NCBI GenBank assembly: GCA_015069425.1
Contig: SVIP01000005.1
Span: 90,099 to 154,098 of the forward strand
From: Clostridiales bacterium
Lineage (GTDB): Bacteria > Bacillota > Clostridia > Christensenellales > Borkfalkiaceae
Length of the DNA stretch: 64,000 nucleotides
Direction: 5' to 3'
Position numbers and translations under genes: made by a program. Positions 7,901 to 16,795 of the stretch are shown here, one piece after another. Numbering within the stretch: position 1 is the first letter of the stretch; the number at the start of each line of letters is the position of its first letter. The notes under the pieces were generated by a model. It did not search any database and was not told the DNA's origin. It was given only the letters and a program-made list of their open reading frames with translations.

Positions 7901-9775
7901 TTAGTCGCCCTCGGTTTCGTCCTTAGGTTTAATGAATAACAAAATTACAATTCCAATTAGGCAAAGTGTTCCAAGTGATAGGAATACTACTGACCAAACG
8001 TTATTTTGTAACCAGTTGCTAGGAACTTTAACCGTTTGAGGTGCACCAGATACGTTTAATACTGAGTAGTCAGTAGCAGATCTGTGCGTTACTTCAGATG
8101 TTGCTGTACATTCAATTAAATATGAACCAATTGCATTTGGAATGAAAGTACGTTCTCCGTCATAACCGATTGCTTTTACAGTCTCATAATTGAAACCGTC
8201 TTTATCATAATTCTTATCAGTTATGCTTGATGCCTTTGGAATTTCCACCCAGCCTGCACTTTCAAGCGCACTTTTTGATTCGGGTATGGTTGCATTCTTA
8301 TCACTAATATAATAAAGTTTATAAGTTGTCTTACAACCTTCAGCATCTACTTCAAATGATGGAGATATGAATTTAACCCCGGTAAAACCAATACTCTTTG
8401 AAGTCGGTGCAACTACCTTAATAGGAGCGTTGTCGCTTATATAGAATTCGAATACTAAATCGTTGTCTACAATATATTGATTTCCCTCTTCATCTTCATC
8501 AATAAAATCGGTTACTTCCATTGCGTTCCCAGCAGCGTCGGTAAATACAACGTAGAAAGTATAATCTCCTGCATAATCAACGTCAAAACTGAGCTTATCG
8601 CTTGTTAAAGATTCAGTTGCACTCTTATAATACAATTTTACAGACAACTCTGAATAAGGAGTTTGATCGTCAAACACCAAGTCTTCTAAAGATGGAATAT
8701 TAAGTTCAGTGCCGAGTGCGATATAGTGGTCACCGTCTAATATAGCATCTTTAAGAGCATCTTCAAATGCCTTAAGCGCTGATTCGTTTTTAACGTAAAC
8801 AGGAGCGGTATTATCGGTGCTATTTTCAGGGTCAATAACCTCAGCAGTGTACGTTGAAATATATTTTCCGTATTCAAGGCCATCTGCAGTTACAGCAAAC
8901 GCAACACTTTCACCAACTGACGGGAAGAAAATCTTTTTAGGTCTGCTCGAATCAGTATTGAATTGAACGTCAGAACCTTCGGGACAAACAAAATACAAAT
9001 CTGAGTTCTTTACGTTATTTAATACTGAATATGGTGTAACTGTAGGAGTATATAATTTAGATACACTCTTAATAATTTTCTTTTCACCCTCAGCAGTTCT
9101 AGTAAAGAAAGACTTATCTAACGTTACGCGAGGATAGGTATCAGTATCGATAAGTTTACCGTCTTTAGATTCAAAAGTTTGTTTGTACAAACCGTTTCCG
9201 CCAACTACTTTTTGGTCAACGTATTTGAGAGCAAAAGTTGCTTGCGTTTCAGTTTCTACAATAATGGTAATTTTTGCAACAGGTGCATCAGCAAAACCAA
9301 TTCTATAGAAATCGTCGGTTGAACCTTCCACCGTATCCCCGTTAACTGTTAAAACAGGGAAATTGTCAACAACAGTAATTCCAACCGTTACGTCACCATT
9401 CTTTTCAATGTCAAACTTGTTAGTAATGCTATTTACAAATTTACCATCTTTTTCTGCACCGTTTACAAAATAAGAAGAATATGAAAGTTCAACTGCAAAC
9501 GCCGTTGCACCATCAAGTGAAAAATTCATTTCAAAATTGTCGATAACAAGTTGTTTAAAACTGAATTTGTTTGCATTTTTGGTAAGAATAATATCAAGAC
9601 TCTCATCATTAAACTCAACGTCTTCAACAGAAACAAGTTTAAGAAAACTGCTCGCGCTTGTCGGAGCGGTAAACGCGTTTGCTTTATTGTAATTAAAACC
9701 ACCGATTGCTAGAGCAAGCGACATTACAAACGCTGTCAAAAGAATAATAATTTTATAGGATTTAGCCATTTTCAT
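7901..9775 (-). CDS. Secreted, C-terminally membrane-anchored surface protein of unknown function
   Basis: 624 residues from the ATG at 9775. That start is chosen because a longer in-frame ATG at 9814 lies between the -10 element and the transcription start, whereas AAGGAG precedes 9775. A signal peptide (SYKIIILLTAFVMSLALAIGG) is followed by a long extracellular region rich in Asp, Ser, Thr and Val with Ig-like beta segments (DYAGDYTFYVVFTDAAGN, PNAIGSYLIECTATSE). A single C-terminal membrane helix (VWSVVFLSLGTLCLIGIVILLF) ends in a charged tail. There is no LPxTG motif and no catalytic motif was recognised. Adhesion or envelope structure is a guess. Its promoter is strong. Confidence 0.8.
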   Translation of the reverse strand: MKMAKSYKIIILLTAFVMSLALAIGGFNYNKANAFTAPTSASSFLKLVSVEDVEFNDESLDIILTKNANKFSFKQLVIDNFEMNFSLDGATAFAVELSYSSYFVNGAEKDGKFVNSITNKFDIEKNGDVTVGITVVDNFPVLTVNGDTVEGSTDDFYRIGFADAPVAKITIIVETETQATFALKYVDQKVVGGNGLYKQTFESKDGKLIDTDTYPRVTLDKSFFTRTAEGEKKIIKSVSKLYTPTVTPYSVLNNVKNSDLYFVCPEGSDVQFNTDSSRPKKIFFPSVGESVAFAVTADGLEYGKYISTYTAEVIDPENSTDNTAPVYVKNESALKAFEDALKDAILDGDHYIALGTELNIPSLEDLVFDDQTPYSELSVKLYYKSATESLTSDKLSFDVDYAGDYTFYVVFTDAAGNAMEVTDFIDEDEEGNQYIVDNDLVFEFYISDNAPIKVVAPTSKSIGFTGVKFISPSFEVDAEGCKTTYKLYYISDKNATIPESKSALESAGWVEIPKASSITDKNYDKDGFNYETVKAIGYDGERTFIPNAIGSYLIECTATSEVTHRSATDYSVLNVSGAPQTVKVPSNWLQNNVWSVVFLSLGTLCLIGIVILLFIKPKDETEGD

Positions 9776-9814
9776 AAAAGCCCTATACTCCTTATTGTAC
9801 ACTATATCTACCAT

Positions 9815-9843
9815 ATTTTACACAAAATAAATTTATTTGTCAA
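9815..9843 (-). promoter_or_regulatory. Sigma-A promoter of the surface protein gene
   Basis: Minus strand TTGACA (9838-9843), 17-bp spacer, TAAAAT (9815-9820). The start near 9808 excludes the ATG at 9814 as the translation start. Confidence 0.85.
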
Positions 9844-9978
9844 TCCACTTTAAGGGTTTTTTAAAAATAATATAACTTTTATACAAACAATTCGCTTTTA
9901 TCCGCCTTTTTCAGTAACTTTTTTATCCTAAAATGAATAGAATAAAATAACGTTTAAATTTACTTGGCGGAATCACTA

Positions 9979-10512
9979 ATGATATATTTTTTGATATTAA
10001 CAGCAATCACGGTAAGTATAGATTCGTTAGTTTGCGGTTTTTCTCTGGCATTTTCTTGCAAGAAAAAATTAGAAGTCGTTTCAATCGTTGCATTAACAGT
10101 TTTTGTTATGTGTTTAATCACTAACTACGCTACAGTCGTTTTTCAAGACAAATTAAATGATAAAACCGCCTGTCTCGGTGGTCTTTTATTGATTATAATC
10201 GGTATTTACAACTTAATAACCGCAAACAAGAACAAAACCGACCTCAAAACCAAAAAGCCACTCATACAATCGCTTATTACTGGCTTTGCCGTTGGGCTTG
10301 ACGGCGCTCTTGCAAATCTCTCTTTATCTCTTATGGGCCTTAATGCTTTTTACGTGCCCTTAACTATTGCAGTAACTCACGCAATTGCTATTTATTTAGG
10401 GGTTAGCCTTGCTAATACACGACTTGCCCATACTTTTGCAAAAATCGAGTTTTTGCCACCACTTATCCTTATTCTTTTAGGTGGCTATAAATTGCTCGGT
10501 TTATTTATATAA
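9979..10512 (+). CDS. MntP/YtaF-like multi-pass membrane transporter
   Basis: 177 residues from the ATG at 9979, which has GGCGGA 7 bases upstream. A TTG five codons earlier has no ribosome binding site. Six hydrophobic segments are arranged as two related halves, each with a conserved Asp in a small-residue helix: ITVSIDSLVCGFSLAF near the start and GFAVGLDGALANLSLSLMG in the middle. This arrangement is typical of MntP manganese exporters and the related sporulation protein YtaF. The substrate cannot be decided. It is one of the few plus-strand genes and is convergent with the RluA gene at 10542. Confidence 0.75.
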   Translation: MIYFLILTAITVSIDSLVCGFSLAFSCKKKLEVVSIVALTVFVMCLITNYATVVFQDKLNDKTACLGGLLLIIIGIYNLITANKNKTDLKTKKPLIQSLITGFAVGLDGALANLSLSLMGLNAFYVPLTIAVTHAIAIYLGVSLANTRLAHTFAKIEFLPPLILILLGGYKLLGLFI

Positions 10513-10537
10513 AAAGCGGTGGATTTCCACCGCTTTT
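10512..10537. terminator. Bidirectional terminator between convergent genes
   Basis: AAAAGCGGTGG/CCACCGCTTTT with a 4-base loop, flanked by A- and T-runs on both sides. It can end the MntP-like gene (plus) and the RluA gene at 10542 (minus). Confidence 0.85.
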
Positions 10538-10541
10538 GCTT

Positions 10542-11252
10542 TTAAAAATTTGGTTTTATTATTGTAACGCTTCTTTCCGTTTCAAAGTTTGTCCACGGAT
10601 TAACGTCTTTTGGTGGTTGAACTCTAAACACCATTCTTTCTTTACTTACTGGGTGCGTAAACGATAAATAATACGCCCAAAGTGATAAATATCCCTTTTT
10701 GGCTTTTTCCCCACCATAACGCATATCTCCGTATACTGGAGTACCAATTGCGTTCATCTGCACTCTAATTTGATGACTTCTGCCAGTATGCAATTTAATA
10801 TCTGCCAAAGAAAGCCCCATTTTAGTATCTAAAATTTCATATTCTAATTCCGCAAATTTAGCACCTGCAACTGATGGCGGACAAACGTACACCATGTTGT
10901 TTACGGGATTTTTTTTCATGTAATGAGTTAAGGTTGCCTTTTCTTCTCGAGGAGTACCAACTAGAACTGCATAATATCTCTTTTCAAAATCACCGTCACG
11001 CATTTGTTCGGATAATCTCGACGCAGCTTTTGAACTCTTGGCAAAAACCATTACACCGCCAGTAGGTCTATCTAAACGATGCACCAAACCCAAATACACG
11101 TTGCCTTGCTTATTGTAAGTTACTCGAATATACTCTTTTATGATACTGAGCATATTTTCGTCCTTACTCTCGTCCTCGCACGACGGAACGTTTTGGGGTT
11201 TTAAAACCACTATTATATGATTGTCTTCATAAAGTATAATCAAATCTTCCAT
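10542..11252 (-). CDS. RluA-family pseudouridine synthase without S4 domain
   Basis: 236 residues. It contains LVHRLDRPTGGVMVFAKSSKAA (catalytic Asp in HRLDR) and LHTGRSHQIRVQMNAIGTPVYGD, the two RluA-family signatures. It begins directly with the catalytic fold (LIILYEDNHIIVVLKPQNVP), so it lacks the S4 domain seen in the paralogue at 7031-7855. It lies 2 bp after the methyltransferase gene and is the last gene of an ileS-methyltransferase-rluA operon. It modifies a uridine in rRNA or tRNA; the site is unknown. Confidence 0.9.
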   Translation of the reverse strand: MEDLIILYEDNHIIVVLKPQNVPSCEDESKDENMLSIIKEYIRVTYNKQGNVYLGLVHRLDRPTGGVMVFAKSSKAASRLSEQMRDGDFEKRYYAVLVGTPREEKATLTHYMKKNPVNNMVYVCPPSVAGAKFAELEYEILDTKMGLSLADIKLHTGRSHQIRVQMNAIGTPVYGDMRYGGEKAKKGYLSLWAYYLSFTHPVSKERMVFRVQPPKDVNPWTNFETERSVTIIKPNF

Positions 11253-11254
11253 AA

Positions 11255-12121
11255 TTATTTACCGTTTATCCATATTCCGCTATTACCACAAGGCAAAATC
11301 ACGCCGTCTTGCTCGGTTTTAAGCCCAACTTCGTACGCCTCGATTTCTCCAACCCTACCTTTACCAATGGTAAGCGATAATATATTTTTTAGAACTTGCG
11401 GTTGAAGTCCTGTTGTATAACTGTTTATTAATACGAACAATGGATTCTCACTTAAAACTTGTTCGCAAAGTCTGACAAAAGGATAAAGTTCGTTCTCAAG
11501 CTTCCACATTTCTCCGTTAGGGCCACGACCGTAACTAGGTGGATCCATTATTATAGCGTCATACTTTTTGCCTCTGCGTATTTCTCTTTCAACAAACTTT
11601 TTACAATCGTCGATTATGTATCTAACTCTACCATCAGGAACTTCCGATAGCCTTACGTTTTCGCCCGCACGCTCAACCATACCTTTTGCTGCGTCTACGT
11701 GACAAACCTTTGCACCCGCTTTAGCACATGCAACAGTTGCACCGCCCGTATAAGCAAACAAATTTAAGACGTTTATTTCCCTTTTGGCATTTTTAATTAG
11801 CGAAGTCATTAAATCCCAATTGACCGCTTGTTCAGGAAACAGTCCCGTATGTTTAAACCCCATAGGCTTAATCTTGAATTTAAGGTCTTTATAACTAACC
11901 GTCCATTCTTGTGGCATCTTACCCTTGATAAGCCATCTGCCACCGCCTGTTTCACTACGAACGTACTTTGCAGAAAGTCCTTTGTAGTCGTCCATATTTA
12001 TTTCAGACTTCCAAATAACCTGCGGATCAGGTCTAAGCAAAACCACGTCTTTCCAACTTTCTAACTTATATCCGTCCCCAGTGGCTATAACTTTGTAGTC
12101 TTTCCATTCAGCAGTTCTCAT
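11255..12121 (-). CDS. Class I SAM-dependent methyltransferase, RlmI/RlmK-like
   Basis: 288 residues. SAM-binding motif I is LNLFAYTGGATVACAKAGA followed by HVDAAKGMVERAGENV. The catalytic region IIMDPPSYGRGPNGEMWKLE resembles the DPP(S/R) motif of rRNA methyltransferases of the RlmI group. It lacks the N-terminal PUA domain of classical RlmI. The start codon overlaps the ileS stop by one base (TAATG), so it is translationally coupled to ileS. The RNA target is inferred from family resemblance and the RNA-modification neighbours. Confidence 0.8.
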   Translation of the reverse strand: MRTAEWKDYKVIATGDGYKLESWKDVVLLRPDPQVIWKSEINMDDYKGLSAKYVRSETGGGRWLIKGKMPQEWTVSYKDLKFKIKPMGFKHTGLFPEQAVNWDLMTSLIKNAKREINVLNLFAYTGGATVACAKAGAKVCHVDAAKGMVERAGENVRLSEVPDGRVRYIIDDCKKFVEREIRRGKKYDAIIMDPPSYGRGPNGEMWKLENELYPFVRLCEQVLSENPLFVLINSYTTGLQPQVLKNILSLTIGKGRVGEIEAYEVGLKTEQDGVILPCGNSGIWINGK

Positions 12122-15100
12122 TATTTATTAACCTTGTTAAGAATTACAGTGCAAATAGCACCGTTTACGTCAAGTTCTTTCTTAAAGCCGTCGGTTAATC
12201 CCTCAATTACACTATCAGCAAGAACAACGCTCTTTAATTCGTCTGAATTAATTGCTTTAACGATTTCCGCATTGTCGCAAACGTAGTTAATATTAATTCT
12301 ATCTACGACTTCAAACCCTGCCTCTTTACGCATAGACTGAATTTTCGAAACGAGTTCTCTTCTATCGCCTTCTGCTTTAAGTTCTTCGGTTACCAACGTA
12401 TCCATAACGACTGTAATACCATTGTCACTAGCAGCCATAAAGCCTTCCATACTGTTGGTTGAAATTAAGAGGTCGTCTAAAGCAAACTCAAAAGTATCGC
12501 CATCAAATTCCGTCTTGTAAATTTCCCCATTCTTAACGGTAGCAACAACTAAAGATGCGTCACACGTTTCTAAGAATTTACGTACTTTTCCAAGTTTTGC
12601 ACCATACTTAGGACCGAGCGTCTTAAGTTGCGGTTTAATACTATATGAAACAAAACGAGATGCGTCACGAAGATATTCCACTTCCTTAACGTTGAGTTCG
12701 TCTTTAGCTATTTCTAAAAGTCCTTCGGTAAGTTCAGTCTTCCTTTCAGAACATACGAAAATCTTTTGAAGTGGTTGTCTATTCTTAATGTTTGCAGTGT
12801 TTCTACAAGATCTACCTAAAACGACTATATCAAGAACGTTCTGCATTCCCATTTCGAGTTCAGTATCAATTGCACTTTCGTCTACTTTTGGGAACTTGCA
12901 AAGGTGAACTGACATTGGCGCGTCTTTATAGAAATTAGGAACTAAGTTTTGATAAATTGCCTCTGCCATAAAGGGAGTAAATGGAGCAGAAAGTTTTGCC
13001 ATTGTTACAAGCACCGTGTAAAGCGTTGTATAAGCGGCAATTTTATCGTCATCCATATCGTGTCCCCAATAACGCTCTCTACCACGACGAACGTACCAAT
13101 TAGAAAGGTCATCTGTGAAACTTTGAAGCGCTCTTGCACTGTCAAAAATATTATATGACGCTAAACCTTGGTCAACAGTCTTTATTAGTGAATTAAGTTT
13201 TGAAAGCACCCACTTATCCATAAGTGTCAACTTGCAATCTTCAAGTTTATATTCTGCAGGATTATATTTGTCGATATCTGCATATAAAACGAAGAAAGCA
13301 TAGGTGTTCCATAGCGTACCCATAAACTTTCTTTGAGCCTCAGATACAGCCTCTTCGTAAAATCTTGACGGCAACCATGGAGCAGAACCTGTATAAAAAT
13401 ACCATCTTACAGCATCTGCCCCTTGTTTATCAAGGATTGTCCAAGGGTCAACTACGTTACCTTTGTGTTTGCTCATTTTAATTCCGTTTTTATCATTTAC
13501 GTGACCTAAAACGATACAATTCTTAAATGGTGCTTTGTCGAAAAGCAAGGTTGAAATTGCAAGTAAAGTATAGAACCAACCACGTGTTTGGTCAATTGCC
13601 TCACTGATAAAATCTGCGGGGAAATGACTTTCAAAAAGTTCTTTATTTTCAAATGGATAATGATATTGTGCAAAGGGCATTGAACCCGAGTCAAACCAAC
13701 AGTCAATAACTTCCTTTTCACGCTTAAACGTTCCACCGCACTCACAAGCGAAAGTACAATCGTCTATATACGGACGGTGAAGTTCGATATCACCCTCTAT
13801 TCCACAAAGTTCTTTTAATTCTTTTTTGCTACCGATAACGTGGATTTTACCGCACTTCTCGCAAACCCAAACAGGTAGCGGTGTTCCCCAGTAACGTTCT
13901 CTTGATAAACCCCAGTCGATAACGTTTTCTAAGAAGTTACCCATACGTCCATTTTTAATGGTTTCGGGCATCCAGTTAATAGAGTTATTTGCCTCGATAA
14001 GTCTATCTTTAACAGCGGTCATTTTAATAAACCAACTACTTCTTGCATAGTAAAGTAATGGTGTATCACAACGCCAGCAGAACGGATAACTGTGTTCAAA
14101 CGGAAGTTCTTTAAAGAGCAAGCCGTTTTCTTTAAGCATTTTAATGATAACTTTATCCGCATCTTTAACGAACATACCTTTTAATTCATTGGTACATTCG
14201 AGCATATTTCCTCTATCGTCAACAAGTTTAACGAAAGGAAGATTATATTTTCTTCCAACGTTTGCGTCGTCCTCACCAAACGCAGGAGCAATATGAACTA
14301 TACCGCTACCATCGGTGAGTGTTACGTAGCCGTCGTTTACAACGTAATAAGCCTTTTCCTTAAAAGAGCCTTGAGCGTAATTAAATAGAGGTTCGTATTC
14401 AGCATATTCGTATTCAGAACCTTTTTTAACGCTGAGTTTTTCATAATTTTCAAAAAGTGAAGAAACGAGTGCGTCTGCTAGAATATAAACACTGCCGTCC
14501 TCCGCTTTAATTTCCGCATAGTCTTCCTTTGGGTTCATACAAAGAGCGACGTTAGATGGAAGTGTCCAAGGCGTAGTTGTCCACGCTAAGAAATATGCGT
14601 TATCTCTGCCCTTAATTTTAAATCTAACAAATACAGAAACGTCTTTAACGTCTTTATAACCTTGTGCAACTTCGTGCGAAGAAAGTGCTGTTCCACAACG
14701 TGGGCAATATGGCACGATTTTATGACCTTTATATAACAAACCTTTTTCCGCGATAGTCTTAATAGCCCACCAAACAGATTCGATATAGTTATCGTCGTAA
14801 GTAACGTAAGGATTTTCCATATCCGCCCAATAACCTACACGGTCAGACATTTTTTCCCATTCAGATTTATATTTCCAAACGCTTTCTTTACATTTTTTAA
14901 TAAAGGGCTCTATTCCGTACTTTTCTATTTCTTGTTTTCCGTCTATGCCTAAAACCTTTTCTACTTCAAGTTCAACGGGAAGACCGTGTGTGTCCCAGCC
15001 CGCTTTTCTTAAACAATGGTCGCCTTTCATAACGTGATAACGTGGAATTATATCTTTAATAACACGTGTTAAAATATGACCGATATGCGGTTTGCCGTTA

Positions 15101-15249
15101 GCGGTCGGCGGTCCATCGTAAAAAGTAAATTCACGACTACCTTCATTTTCGTTTACGTTCTTCTCAAAAATTTTGTTTTCTTTCCAAAATTCTAAGACTT
15201 CTTTTTCCCTATCGAGAAAGTTTAAGGTTGTATCGACTTTCTTATACAT
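12121..15249 (-). CDS. ileS: Isoleucyl-tRNA synthetase, type 2
   Basis: 1042 residues. The class I signatures are PHIGHILTR (HIGH) and GIKMSKHKGNVVDPW (KMSKS), with the connective editing domain between them (AWTTTPWTLPSN). Length, the insert WVCEKCGKIHVIGSKKELK and the absence of the C-terminal zinc finger of type-1 enzymes place it in the eukaryote-like type-2 group, known for mupirocin tolerance. The HIGH motif is canonical, unlike the altered motif of hyper-resistant variants. Its promoter is at 15327-15355. The ~70-nt leader is too short for a T-box. Confidence 0.95.
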   Translation of the reverse strand: MYKKVDTTLNFLDREKEVLEFWKENKIFEKNVNENEGSREFTFYDGPPTANGKPHIGHILTRVIKDIIPRYHVMKGDHCLRKAGWDTHGLPVELEVEKVLGIDGKQEIEKYGIEPFIKKCKESVWKYKSEWEKMSDRVGYWADMENPYVTYDDNYIESVWWAIKTIAEKGLLYKGHKIVPYCPRCGTALSSHEVAQGYKDVKDVSVFVRFKIKGRDNAYFLAWTTTPWTLPSNVALCMNPKEDYAEIKAEDGSVYILADALVSSLFENYEKLSVKKGSEYEYAEYEPLFNYAQGSFKEKAYYVVNDGYVTLTDGSGIVHIAPAFGEDDANVGRKYNLPFVKLVDDRGNMLECTNELKGMFVKDADKVIIKMLKENGLLFKELPFEHSYPFCWRCDTPLLYYARSSWFIKMTAVKDRLIEANNSINWMPETIKNGRMGNFLENVIDWGLSRERYWGTPLPVWVCEKCGKIHVIGSKKELKELCGIEGDIELHRPYIDDCTFACECGGTFKREKEVIDCWFDSGSMPFAQYHYPFENKELFESHFPADFISEAIDQTRGWFYTLLAISTLLFDKAPFKNCIVLGHVNDKNGIKMSKHKGNVVDPWTILDKQGADAVRWYFYTGSAPWLPSRFYEEAVSEAQRKFMGTLWNTYAFFVLYADIDKYNPAEYKLEDCKLTLMDKWVLSKLNSLIKTVDQGLASYNIFDSARALQSFTDDLSNWYVRRGRERYWGHDMDDDKIAAYTTLYTVLVTMAKLSAPFTPFMAEAIYQNLVPNFYKDAPMSVHLCKFPKVDESAIDTELEMGMQNVLDIVVLGRSCRNTANIKNRQPLQKIFVCSERKTELTEGLLEIAKDELNVKEVEYLRDASRFVSYSIKPQLKTLGPKYGAKLGKVRKFLETCDASLVVATVKNGEIYKTEFDGDTFEFALDDLLISTNSMEGFMAASDNGITVVMDTLVTEELKAEGDRRELVSKIQSMRKEAGFEVVDRININYVCDNAEIVKAINSDELKSVVLADSVIEGLTDGFKKELDVNGAICTVILNKVNK

Positions 15250-15326
15250 ATCTATGCTCCCAAAAGTTTTAGTCTATTTTTATAGTTTTTAAACATAATA
15301 AACCACTATAATTGATTTACTCATTA

Positions 15327-15355
15327 ATTATAACTATATTTGCGAATTTTGTAAA
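15327..15355 (-). promoter_or_regulatory. Sigma-A promoter of ileS
   Basis: Minus strand TTTACA (15350-15355), 17-bp spacer, TATAAT (15327-15332). The leader of about 70 nt shows no T-box specifier structure. Confidence 0.8.
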
Positions 15356-15394
15356 GTTAATTTTATTAAAAATAAATTTTTTACCCAAAATAAC

Positions 15395-15423
15395 TTGCTA
15401 AATTTAGCATTTTAAGTTAAAAT
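15395..15423 (+). promoter_or_regulatory. Promoter of the SRP RNA gene
   Basis: Plus strand TTGCTA (15395-15400), 17-bp spacer, TAAAAT (15418-15423), placing the start at about 15430, the first base of the closing helix. Confidence 0.8.
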
Positions 15424-15429
15424 ATTATA

Positions 15430-15702
15430 GCCGTACTATGCGGGGAGTTAGCGATGCCCTGTCGTCCGCAATTCGCTTAGCGGAGCAGAATGCCGTTTTA
15501 GGCTTGCGTCGTGGAAGGCCGCGTTTAATAAGGGACGTTGATATTAAGGTCTTATGCAACGTGTCGCCGTGAACCGTGTCAGAGTAGGAATACAGCAGCA
15601 CTAAGCGGAATGATTCGTGTGATATGAGGTTGCTTTAAGGGAGTTACCTGTTATCCTAACGCTTCGGCGTCGCCTGTCGAGAACGGACGTACGGTTTTTT
15701 TT
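15430..15702 (+). ncRNA. ffs: Signal recognition particle RNA, large Alu-containing form
   Basis: About 270 nt, the size of the Bacillus-type SRP RNA. The 5' Alu part (TGCGGGGAGTTAGCGATGCC) is followed by the S domain. The helix 8 core reads GTGAACCGTGTCAG ... CAGCAGCACTAAGCG, with a GGAA tetraloop closed by GTA/TAC, the site bound by Ffh. The region TTAAGGGAGTTACCTG matches the usual 3' strand. The 5' CCGTAC (15431-15436) pairs with 3' GTACGG (15689-15694), and the latter is followed by eight T, so the closing helix doubles as terminator. It is divergent from ileS. Confidence 0.95.
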
Positions 15703-15705
15703 GAT

Positions 15706-15741
15706 TAAAAAAGCAACGGAAACAAATCCGTTGCTTTTTGT
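15706..15741. terminator. Bidirectional terminator between SRP RNA and the mutarotase-like gene
   Basis: AAGCAACGGA (15711-15720) pairs with TCCGTTGCTT (15727-15736), with A- and T-runs outside. It mainly serves the minus-strand gene ending at 15743. Confidence 0.8.
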
Positions 15742-15742
15742 T

Positions 15743-16651
15743 TTAGTTTTTACTTATTTTAATATTCACTTTGAATTTAACTTCTTCGTTTGCTTTTAAC
15801 TTTTTATGCTCTATTGATTCACCTATTTTAGAAGTACATGGCTCTAACCCTAAAGCATAATCCCCACTTGCCATGCTTTTCCACTGTAAAAAGCAAGGCA
15901 AAGTGTCCTGCGAATAAGTAACAGTTAGCGTCTTTTGGATTTTTTCATTTATTAGTGAAACCTCGGGTTTCACTAAGTTGTAATAATAACACATTTCCTC
16001 TTGACAAGGCACGCTGTCGGTAATGAGTTGCGCCGTGCTTTCATTTTCTTTCGCCCAATTGCTACAAGCCTCTATATTAGTATAATCTAACTTTATTTTA
16101 GCATCTTTATCAAGCATTGGATAACCAACGTTAATATGATACAAAATGCAATATTTAGCTTCGGAAAACCCAGCGTTTATGACCGTGTCGTCAATAGTAA
16201 AGTTGTCCGCGCCAAGTTTACAAGTTATTTTTCTATTAAGAATTAAATTTTGTCCAAACAAAGCGGAAACTCTCACGTTTGCTTCAACTCTAATTTCATC
16301 CCCATCAATATTTGCATAAACTATTTCCGCAGGGGTATTATGTAATGTTCCGTGTGGTTCAAGTCCTTTAACTGAGCCAGCGATGTCCAAACCGCAAGTA
16401 TAGAGCATTCCTCCCTCAAATCTATTTATGAAAGGTATTTCCCTTTTTGTAAAAGCATTTTTTGATAAAAATGAAACGTTTTGTCCTTCATGATAAACTT
16501 GCATAATATCAAGCGCTTTACTCTCGTTAAGTAGAAAACGAATCTTTCCGTTATCACAATCAATTACGTTTATGCCCTTTTCTCTTCCATCTGTAAAAAC
16601 GTATCTTCTAACAGATGCAATCTGTGCTAAATTGTTAATTTTTCCGTCCAT
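15743..16651 (-). CDS. DUF4432-type aldose epimerase (mutarotase)-like protein
   Basis: 302 residues, all-beta. It contains GGMLYTCGLDIAGS and GLEPHGTLHNTPAEIVY early on and CFLQWKSMASGDYALGLEPC near the C-terminus. These match the DUF4432 branch of galactose mutarotase-like proteins, where the GLEP motif forms part of the sugar pocket. The family binds or epimerises sugars; no specific substrate can be assigned. Its own promoter lies at 16681-16709, and it is transcriptionally isolated between tmRNA and SRP RNA. Confidence 0.75.
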   Translation of the reverse strand: MDGKINNLAQIASVRRYVFTDGREKGINVIDCDNGKIRFLLNESKALDIMQVYHEGQNVSFLSKNAFTKREIPFINRFEGGMLYTCGLDIAGSVKGLEPHGTLHNTPAEIVYANIDGDEIRVEANVRVSALFGQNLILNRKITCKLGADNFTIDDTVINAGFSEAKYCILYHINVGYPMLDKDAKIKLDYTNIEACSNWAKENESTAQLITDSVPCQEEMCYYYNLVKPEVSLINEKIQKTLTVTYSQDTLPCFLQWKSMASGDYALGLEPCTSKIGESIEHKKLKANEEVKFKVNIKISKN

Positions 16652-16680
16652 AATTTTTCACCTTAAAATTTGATAAATAA

Positions 16681-16709
16681 AATGTATCATATTTTTATAA
16701 AACTTGCAA
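16681..16709 (-). promoter_or_regulatory. Promoter of the mutarotase-like gene
   Basis: Minus strand TTGCAA (16704-16709), 17-bp spacer, TACATT (16681-16686), 30 bp before the ATG. It follows the tmRNA terminator. Confidence 0.65.
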
Positions 16710-16763
16710 GTATAATTACAAATAATTTTATTAACTAAAAACAACATAAGCTTGATAATAGAT

Positions 16764-16795
16764 AAAAAAGTCATATCAGATTGATACGACTTTTT
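16764..16795 (-). terminator. Terminator of tmRNA
   Basis: Minus strand stem GTCGTATCA/TGATATGAC flanked by A6 and T6, starting right after the encoded CCA of tmRNA. Confidence 0.85.

Noticed and set aside
15250..15326. T-box riboswitch ahead of ileS
   Set aside because: The leader from the promoter is only ~70 nt and has no T-box sequence (TGGNACCGCG) or terminator.
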